The translations under genes and the position numbers were made by a program. 7,074 bases of DNA, taken from contig CAKKQL010000061.1 in assembly GCA_919902095.1 (NCBI GenBank), forward strand, positions 1 through 7,074, written 5' to 3'. Shown here piece by piece: positions 1 to 4,108 of the stretch (within the stretch, counting starts at the first letter, position 1; every line of letters begins with the position of its first letter). The notes under the pieces were generated by a model. That model was not told where the DNA came from. It ran no database searches and saw only the letters and a program-made list of their open reading frames with translations. This DNA comes from Acidiferrobacterales bacterium (GTDB taxonomy: Bacteria; Pseudomonadota; Gammaproteobacteria; Acidiferrobacterales; Sulfurifustaceae).

Positions 1-158
1 CCGACCTGGATCTCATCGGCATCCCGCACCGCCTGGTGCTGGGCGACAAGGGGCTCACCAAGGGCATCGTGGAATACAAGTCGCGCCGCGACAAGGCACC
101 GCGGGAAATCGCCATGGACGACGTGGTCACGCAGCTGCACGCGCTCGTAAAGGTTTAA
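1..158 (+). CDS. proS: Prolyl-tRNA synthetase, C-terminal end (5' partial)
   Basis: Class II aminoacyl-tRNA synthetase that charges tRNA-Pro with proline in the cytoplasm. Only the last 51 codons are present, with the first full codon at position 3 and TAA at 156-158. The visible peptide runs from [18 protein letters not shown] through [16 protein letters not shown] to the end. It matches the closing part of the anticodon-binding (HGTP) domain of bacterial ProS: E. coli ProS has the similar pattern ELIGIPH-VLGD-IEYKYRR near its C-terminus. The catalytic core lies upstream of the window. The next gene begins 1 nt after the stop, so the two are almost certainly co-transcribed. The family call is firm; nothing can be said about the rest of the protein. 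Confidence 0.93.
   Translation, partial: DLDLIGIPHRLVLGDKGLTKGIVEYKSRRDKAPREIAMDDVVTQLHALVKV
149..153 (+). promoter_or_regulatory. Ribosome binding site of the histidine phosphatase gene
   Basis: AAAGG lies 6 nt before the ATG at 160 and inside the last codons of proS. This supports the 160 start and suggests that ribosomes finishing proS can help start the downstream gene. Confidence 0.55.
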
Positions 159-159
159 T

Positions 160-738
160 ATGCCTGCATGGGTCGCCCGCCGTTTGATTGCCGTTCTCGC
201 CCTTCCCGCTTTTGCCGTGTCGCCAGTCATGGCGGATGAGGCGCTCTGGTCGGCGTTGAAAGCAGGCGGCAAGGTGGTGCTGATGCGCCACGCCGCGGTC
301 GAACGCGGCGCGTCGCCGCTCAAGTACACGCCCGGCGACTGCAGCCAGGATATGAATCTATCGCAGGCCGGGCGCGAGCAGGCGAAGAGAGTCGGTGAAA
401 TGTTCCGCGCCCGCGGAATCTTCACTGGCGAAGTGCTCGCCAGCCCCTACTGCCGGACGATGGACACCGCGCGTCTGGCCTTCGGCAACGTGAAGCCCTC
501 CGAGGCGATGCGCCTGATCGAAGGCATTGGTGCGCAGGAAGTCGAACGCATCAATGCGCAGGCGATGAAACTCATCGGCGGCTACAAGGGCAAAGCAAAC
601 CTGATTCTGGTCACACACCAGCCGAATGTCGAAACCATCGCCCTCGAAAGCGTCGAGCCGGCGGGGATGCTCGTACTTGTGCCCAAGGGCGGCGAGGAAT
701 TCGACGTCCTCGGCCGGTTACCTGCTCCCCGCAATTAG
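160..738 (+). CDS. Secreted histidine phosphatase family protein (SixA/Ais-like)
   Basis: A 192-residue member of the phosphohistidine (phosphoglycerate mutase-like) superfamily. The catalytic RHA triplet is at R43-H44-A45 (LMRHAAV), where H44 would be the phosphorylated residue. A second arginine is R99 in SPYCRTMDTA, and the second catalytic histidine is H153 in LVTHQPN. Residues 1-25 look like a signal peptide (RR, a hydrophobic stretch, then VMA before DEAL), so the enzyme should act in the periplasm. C61 (GDCSQDMNLS) and C98 sit at positions that, from memory, are usually cysteine in this exported subfamily and could pair. The length is normal for SixA/Ais-type single-domain proteins. 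The substrate cannot be read from sequence: Ais acts on LPS core heptose phosphate and SixA on phospho-ArcB, and neither assignment is supported here. The gene starts 1 nt after proS. The fold is clear; the physiological role is unknown. Confidence 0.88.
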   Translation: MPAWVARRLIAVLALPAFAVSPVMADEALWSALKAGGKVVLMRHAAVERGASPLKYTPGDCSQDMNLSQAGREQAKRVGEMFRARGIFTGEVLASPYCRTMDTARLAFGNVKPSEAMRLIEGIGAQEVERINAQAMKLIGGYKGKANLILVTHQPNVETIALESVEPAGMLVLVPKGGEEFDVLGRLPAPRN

Positions 739-745
739 TCCACAC

Positions 746-750
746 GGAGG
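746..750 (+). promoter_or_regulatory. Strong Shine-Dalgarno site (GGAGG) ahead of a mini-ORF
   Basis: GGAGG lies 6 nt before an ATG at 757. It is the best ribosome-binding site in the plus-strand run, but the frame it serves closes after 12 codons. The real downstream gene starts at 792 without a recognisable site of its own. Confidence 0.6.
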
Positions 751-756
751 CACAAC

Positions 757-795
757 ATGGACGTCGCTAACCCCGGTGCCGCAAATGCCCGATGA
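757..795 (+). CDS. Twelve-codon mini-ORF (possible leader peptide)
   Basis: The frame reads MDVANPGAANAR and stops at TGA 793-795. That TGA overlaps the ATG of the next gene at 792 as ATGA. With GGAGG at 746-750 correctly spaced, ribosomes should load here and could reinitiate on the overlapping start. The peptide shows no attenuation-type run of a single amino acid. The alternative is that an indel, real or a sequencing error, has split the true N-terminus of the next protein, because the good site and start are in a different frame. I cannot tell these apart from one sequence. Confidence 0.35.
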   Translation: MDVANPGAANAR

Positions 796-1157
796 TTCGG
801 CTAACCAAATCATTGAACGCCTGGGGAACCCCTGATTTTAGAGACATCCTCAAAAAAGAAATTGAACAACTGGACGCCGATCAACTTCCCTTGCAGCAGG
901 GGCTCTCGGCAGGCAGCCACGTTCAGGGAGATAAATTCACCGTCATGATCCTCGGCGTGACCGAGCAAAATGATTTCATCCGCGCCCGGGCGGGCGTCTT
1001 CTATACCAGCATCATCGCCGGTTGCAGTTGCGCCGACGACCCCACACCGGTCAGCGAGCTGAACGAATACTGCGAAGTGCAGCTGGATATCGGCAAGAAG
1101 ACGGCCGAAACGATGGTCATGCTTGTGCCGGAACCGGCGGAAAAAACTGAGATTTGA
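792..1157 (+). CDS. Conserved protein of unknown function with CSC/C cysteines
   Basis: A 121-residue soluble protein with no signal peptide or membrane segment. It resembles a conserved hypothetical family of beta/gammaproteobacteria that I know only by pattern: an N-terminal AWGTPDF, then LPLQQGLS (residues 33-40), then IIAGCSCADDPTP (74-86) and NEYCEV (91-96). C78, C80 and C94 could bind a metal or form a redox site; this is inference. The start is forced. In this frame a stop lies at 768-770, and ATG 792 is the only ATG before the conserved AWGTP; a TTG at 813 is the only other option. No Shine-Dalgarno precedes 792, so translation probably depends on the mini-ORF that overlaps it as ATGA. 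The gene lies 53 nt after the phosphatase in the same direction. No function is assigned. Confidence 0.8.
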   Translation: MIRLTKSLNAWGTPDFRDILKKEIEQLDADQLPLQQGLSAGSHVQGDKFTVMILGVTEQNDFIRARAGVFYTSIIAGCSCADDPTPVSELNEYCEVQLDIGKKTAETMVMLVPEPAEKTEI

Positions 1158-1188
1158 CCCCGGTCATTTGCGCCGCCTCACCACGCTG

Positions 1189-1209
1189 CGTAAGATGCGC
1201 GCCCTTACG
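1189..1209 (+). other. Small hairpin upstream of the DUF2788 gene
   Basis: CGTAAG (1189-1194) and CTTACG (1204-1209) form a perfect 6-bp inverted repeat around a 9-nt loop, 16 nt before the ATG at 1226. No T-run follows, so it is not a classical terminator. It could sit in the 5' leader or be chance. Confidence 0.3.
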
Positions 1210-1225
1210 TCAGCCCACACATCCC

Positions 1226-1426
1226 ATGACCATCGAGCAGTTCGAATCCTGGTCGCTCATCCTCGGCATCGGCGGGCTGATCGGCTGGATGCTGCTCATC
1301 ATCTGGAAGATGGGTCAGGAATCGCAGGCCGGCAAGTGGGGCTACTTCGTGCTGTTCCTCGCGCTCGGCCTCGGTTTTGTTGGTTTCATCGCCAAGACCG
1401 TCCTGGTCGAACTGCTGCATCTCTAA
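1226..1426 (+). CDS. DUF2788 family small membrane protein
   Basis: A 66-residue protein with two predicted transmembrane helices, about residues 10-28 (SLILGIGGLIGWMLLIIW) and 40-62 (YFVLFLALGLGFVGFIAK). They are joined by a short polar loop with QESQAGKWG. The length, the MTIEQFE-type start and the loop pattern fit the DUF2788 family of beta/gammaproteobacteria, whose function is unknown. An in-frame TTG at 1154 would add 24 residues (ICAASPRCVRCA...) that do not fit the family, so I chose ATG 1226, although its ribosome-binding site is weak. The gene is 68 nt after the preceding one in the same direction and ends 22 nt from the convergent GGDEF gene. The family call is good; no role can be inferred. 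Confidence 0.8.
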   Translation: MTIEQFESWSLILGIGGLIGWMLLIIWKMGQESQAGKWGYFVLFLALGLGFVGFIAKTVLVELLHL

Positions 1427-1429
1427 ATT

Positions 1430-1443
1430 CCCGCAGCCGCGGG
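1430..1443. terminator. Possible weak bidirectional terminator between convergent genes
   Basis: CCCGC (1430-1434), a 4-nt loop, then GCGGG (1439-1443) form a GC-rich hairpin exactly between the two convergent stop codons. Neither strand has a T-run directly after the stem: the plus strand has TTTTT 11 nt later at 1455-1459, and the minus strand has only AATTT. The location is right for a terminator but the signal is weak. Confidence 0.35.
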
Positions 1444-1448
1444 CGGGA

Positions 1449-2306
1449 TCAGGATTTTTGCACCGTCATCACCGGCGAGTACAGGCGCCAACAGCCGCGC
1501 CCGGCCTGTTTGGCCGCGTACATCGCCGCGTCGGCGCAGCGGATAAGATCGTCGGCGTGCATGGCGTGATCCGGCGCCAGCGCCAGCCCGATACTCGCGC
1601 TCGCCGGATACTCCGCATCCTGAATACCGATGGTGGTCTCGCTCAATGTCCGCAGCAGCTTCTCCGTCGCCGCCGCCGCCTGGCTACCGGTGCTGCCGGG
1701 CATCAGCACGACGAACTCGTCGCCGCCGATCCGGCTAACGCAATCGGTGGAACGAACCGTGCTTTGCAGGATGGCACCGACTTCGAGCAGGAAAAAATCG
1801 CCGGCCTCGTGGCCGTGCGTGTCGTTCACGCGCTTGAAGTGGTCGAGATCGAGGAACACCAGCGCCACGGGGTAGTTGTAACGCTGTACGTGCTCCAGCC
1901 AGCGTCCGGTCTCGTGGAGGAAGCGCCGCCGGTTGAGCAGGCCCGTCAGGGCATCGTGCTCGGCGAGATAGACGACGCTGTGCTTCTCCCGGTGCGCCTC
2001 GACCAGAGCTTGGCGCAGCGATTCGGTCTTGTCCCGGACTTCCCGCTCCAGGTCGCCCATGAGGCGGTGAATCCGGTCCTGGCGCGCACCCGCGAACCGG
2101 GCGCACAGGCCGATCAGGAACGGCGACGTGTCGATGATATACAGCAGCGGATTGTCCCGGTGCGCCTGACTGGTAAAGTCCGCGAGGCCGTCGAGATCAT
2201 ACGGCTGAAGGTACTCTCCCGTCAGGCGCAGAAACAAAATCGAGCCGAAGAGAAGGCACAGCCCGAGTGCAACACCCCACCACGTGTACCTGGCCGCTAC
2301 CGACAT
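1449..2306 (-). CDS. Membrane-anchored GGDEF diguanylate cyclase
   Basis: Makes c-di-GMP from two GTP at the inner membrane. The 285-residue protein has a first membrane helix at about residues 9-28, a short periplasmic loop (about 29-51) and a second hydrophobic segment at about 52-72. A charged, probably coiled-coil linker follows (about 75-110), then the GGDEF domain (about 115-278). Visible GGDEF hallmarks are HDALTGLLNRR (117-127), the metal-binding aspartate D153 in FLDLDHFK, and the intact active-site loop RIGGDEF (192-198). An intact RxxD inhibitory site (R185-D188) stands five residues before GGDEF, so product inhibition is likely. There is no EAL domain. The periplasmic loop is too short for a known sensor domain. 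I chose ATG at 2304-2306 because a G-rich stretch (GGGGG) precedes it; an in-frame GTG at 2337-2339 would add 11 residues. It is the last gene of the minus-strand run, with AT-rich promoter-like DNA upstream. Confidence 0.93.
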   Translation of the reverse strand: MSVAARYTWWGVALGLCLLFGSILFLRLTGEYLQPYDLDGLADFTSQAHRDNPLLYIIDTSPFLIGLCARFAGARQDRIHRLMGDLEREVRDKTESLRQALVEAHREKHSVVYLAEHDALTGLLNRRRFLHETGRWLEHVQRYNYPVALVFLDLDHFKRVNDTHGHEAGDFFLLEVGAILQSTVRSTDCVSRIGGDEFVVLMPGSTGSQAAAATEKLLRTLSETTIGIQDAEYPASASIGLALAPDHAMHADDLIRCADAAMYAAKQAGRGCWRLYSPVMTVQKS

Positions 2307-2370
2307 GGCACCCCCGTGTCCGGCGCGGCAATGCACCACGTCCCTGATGGGGATTGTCAGACCGGCGGTT

Positions 2371-2426
2371 CACGCCTCCTGCGAATATCTACGCTTTTTT
2401 TAAGTATATGTATAGGACGAGGCGTG
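2371..2426. repeat. 8-bp inverted repeat flanking AT-rich promoter-like DNA
   Basis: CACGCCTC (2371-2378) and GAGGCGTG (2419-2426) are perfect inverted copies separated by 40 nt. The spacer is the most AT-rich DNA in the window. It holds a seven-T tract (2395-2401) and TATACT on the minus strand. The arrangement could be paired protein-binding sites upstream of the GGDEF gene, or chance. Confidence 0.4.
2403..2408 (-). promoter_or_regulatory. Candidate -10 element for the GGDEF gene
   Basis: Minus-strand TATACT matches the sigma-70 -10 consensus at five of six bases and lies in a locally AT-rich stretch. No convincing -35 stands 16-18 nt upstream (GGCTGC at 17). It would give an untranslated leader of roughly 90 nt before the start at 2306. 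Confidence 0.3.
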
Positions 2427-2436
2427 CAGCCCGCGA

Positions 2437-2455
2437 CGCCAGGAGCAATCTGGCG
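2437..2455. terminator. Hairpin just after the unknown secreted protein gene
   Basis: CGCCAG (2437-2442) and CTGGCG (2450-2455) form a perfect 6-bp stem with a 7-nt loop, 12 nt past the stop codon of the minus-strand gene ending at 2468. On the minus strand no T-run follows. On the plus strand AATTTTATT follows, so the T-rich side faces the direction that has no gene. It may be a weak terminator or mRNA-end hairpin for the minus-strand gene. Confidence 0.4.
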
Positions 2456-2467
2456 AATTTTATTCCC

Positions 2468-3112
2468 TTACTGAGGCTGTAAGAATTTGCCGGCGGTTTT
2501 TTCGAGGCCGCCGAAACAGCGCTTGTAGTCCTGCGTGTGCGCCACGCTGCCGGGAGTCTCCTCGGCCTGCTCGATGCGCTCCTCCGCCAGTTCGAACACC
2601 AGTTTCTCGTCCGGGAGGCGCGTGCACTTCTCGTAGGTGCGCACGCCGGAACCGTCGAACTGGCGCCAGCCGTGCCAGCCGTCGGCGTAGCTGTGCAGGT
2701 TGACGGCCGTCTGGCGCGGGGCATTGCGGTAATGCGGCAGGTACCAGGCCATGTAATCGCGCGCGACCCGTCCGGCGGCGTCGTAGATATAGACCTCGAT
2801 GCCATGGATACGATCGGGGTTTTTGCGTTCCCACTGGATGCGACTCAGCAGCCGGCCGTTGTCGGCGTCGTGGTAGCTGACTTCGCGGTAGAAATCGGGC
2901 AGGCCGGCATAACTACCGAGCCGCTCGGCCTCGCGAATCCTGCGTCCCTCGATCTGCCGCTGGTGCAGGCGATAAAGATTATCGGTGAAGACGTTCCACT
3001 GCTGGACCTTCTGTTCGTTGACCGGCACCGGCCGCGAGCTTTCCTGGGCGCCGACGGGCGCCATCGCGACAGCGGCGATGATCGCCAATAACCACATCGG
3101 TAATTTTCGCAT
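2468..3112 (-). CDS. Secreted protein of unknown function
   Basis: A 214-residue protein that I do not recognise. Residues 1-22 are a clear signal peptide (MRKLP, then a hydrophobic LLAIIAAVAMAP, cleavage near VGA before QESS), so it is exported to the periplasm or beyond. There are no other hydrophobic helices. The middle is rich in aromatic residues and charge, with IEVYIYDAAGRVARDYMAWYL (about 105-125), NLHSYADGWHGWRQFDGSG (138-156) and two cysteines, C163 (YEKC) and C199 (KRCF), that could form a disulfide. The YIYDAAGRV stretch recalls short beta-hairpin 'YDxxGR' repeats, but only one copy is present. The start is supported by GGAGA about 9 nt upstream of the ATG. It lies 54 nt downstream of the TPR gene in the same direction and is probably co-transcribed with it, so the two exported products may work together. 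No function is assigned. Confidence 0.75.
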   Translation of the reverse strand: MRKLPMWLLAIIAAVAMAPVGAQESSRPVPVNEQKVQQWNVFTDNLYRLHQRQIEGRRIREAERLGSYAGLPDFYREVSYHDADNGRLLSRIQWERKNPDRIHGIEVYIYDAAGRVARDYMAWYLPHYRNAPRQTAVNLHSYADGWHGWRQFDGSGVRTYEKCTRLPDEKLVFELAEERIEQAEETPGSVAHTQDYKRCFGGLEKTAGKFLQPQ

Positions 3113-3166
3113 TGTTGTCGTTCTCCGTGCTTGCTTGAAGTATGGAATGGTCTTGACGAGGCGCCG

Positions 3167-4024
3167 TCACTGAATCGGCATGCGCGAGGACTTCTCGCCC
3201 GCCGGCAGGAACTCCGCGTCATCGCGCAGCGTCTTGGCCTCCTTGTGCCGGCCCAGCGCTTCGAGAATCGAGCCCTTGAGCAGCAGCGAGTCGCGCGCCT
3301 CCGGAACCAGCTTGAGCGCCTTGTCGATGATGTCCAGCGCCTGGTCGTTGCGGCTGGTGATGTAGTAAACCAGCGCCAGGTTGTGATAACCCTTCTGGTA
3401 AGTCGGCTCGGACCTGACGGTCGCGAGGAAATGCTGCTCGGCCTGGTCGTACTCGCCGCGTTGCGCATGGATGACACCGAGGTCGTCGTGCGCCTCGGCG
3501 TTGCGGCGGTCGAGGGCGATGGCGCGGGTGAAGTCCTTCTCGGCGCTGGCGAGATCGCCCTTCCAGAGGTAGCGCACACCGCGCTTGGTGTAGGCGAGCG
3601 AACTTGTCGGGTGACGGTGGATATAGACGCCGAGGTCGAGGATGCCTTCGTCAACCTGGCCGTTGCGCCCGAGCGCCATGCCGCGCCCGAACCAGGCCTC
3701 GTCGAGTTTGTCATCGAGTTTGAGCGCAGTCGTAAAGTCCGCGATCGCCTTGTCGAACTCGCGCAGTTTGAAGTGCACGGCACCGCGGCGTGTGTGGAGC
3801 GCCGCGTCTTTCGGGCGCTTGCCGAGCTCGCGGGTCAGCCGCGCGGCTTCGCCCACCAGCTCATCCGAGCTGGCCGGCTCGTCGAAGCGCGCGAGGTCGA
3901 TAACCGCCTCGGCGGAAACGGCCGCGAGCGGCAGGCACAGCACAAACAACGCCGCCAACCAGCCCACGGGGCGGAAAAACTGCCATAAGGTGGCCGGCAC
4001 GGGGTTGGCGGTACTCAGAATCAT
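3167..4024 (-). CDS. Secreted tetratricopeptide-repeat protein
   Basis: A 285-residue TPR protein, likely a periplasmic protein-binding scaffold. A hydrophobic segment at about residues 19-38 (WLAALFVLCLPLAAVSA before EAV) looks like a signal peptide. The segment lacks a proper lipobox around C30, so it is probably not a lipoprotein. Six contiguous 34-residue repeats fill the rest: about 74-107, 108-141, 142-175, 176-209, 210-243 and 244-277. TPR consensus positions are visible, for example AHDDLGVIHAQRGEYDQAE (178-196) and GYHNLALVYY (212-221). The last repeat is less regular and ends in a short charged tail. The ATG at 4022-4024 gives the complete export signal; no strong Shine-Dalgarno precedes it. 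The partner is unknown; the neighbouring secreted protein 54 nt downstream is the obvious candidate. The repeat call is certain; the role is inference. Confidence 0.9.
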   Translation of the reverse strand: MILSTANPVPATLWQFFRPVGWLAALFVLCLPLAAVSAEAVIDLARFDEPASSDELVGEAARLTRELGKRPKDAALHTRRGAVHFKLREFDKAIADFTTALKLDDKLDEAWFGRGMALGRNGQVDEGILDLGVYIHRHPTSSLAYTKRGVRYLWKGDLASAEKDFTRAIALDRRNAEAHDDLGVIHAQRGEYDQAEQHFLATVRSEPTYQKGYHNLALVYYITSRNDQALDIIDKALKLVPEARDSLLLKGSILEALGRHKEAKTLRDDAEFLPAGEKSSRMPIQ

Positions 4025-4063
4025 GACAGGAAGGACGCCGGCGACCCCGAAGTTAATCCCTTC

Positions 4064-4086
4064 CCGCCAACTCCCTGATTTGGCGG
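4064..4086. other. Perfect 7-bp hairpin between relA and the TPR gene
   Basis: CCGCCAA (4064-4070) and TTGGCGG (4080-4086) pair perfectly around a 9-nt loop, 22 nt after the relA stop. There is no T-run on the minus strand (GAAGGGATT follows), so it is not a clear intrinsic terminator. It may protect the relA mRNA end or reduce read-through into the TPR gene. Confidence 0.4.
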
Positions 4087-4108
4087 CCGGAAGCGTCCGC
4101 GCAGCCGC

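Noticed and set aside
626..835. Plus-strand 69-codon frame across the phosphatase end and the next start
   Set aside because: It overlaps two better-supported genes and has no family features; its tail (PDDSANQIIERLGNP) is a frame-shifted reading of the real N-terminus region.
2395..2401. Seven-T tract as a plus-strand intrinsic terminator
   Set aside because: No stable stem lies directly before it; the only nearby stem (GGCG/CGCC at 2364-2376) is 4 bp and 18 nt away, and no plus-strand gene precedes it.
1377..2474. Plus-strand open frame (365 codons) antisense to the GGDEF gene
   Set aside because: The GGDEF domain on the minus strand has all its hallmarks; this frame also overlaps the DUF2788 gene.
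3131..3988. Plus-strand open frame (285 codons) antisense to the TPR gene
   Set aside because: The opposite strand shows six regular TPR repeats and a signal peptide; this frame shows only compositional bias.
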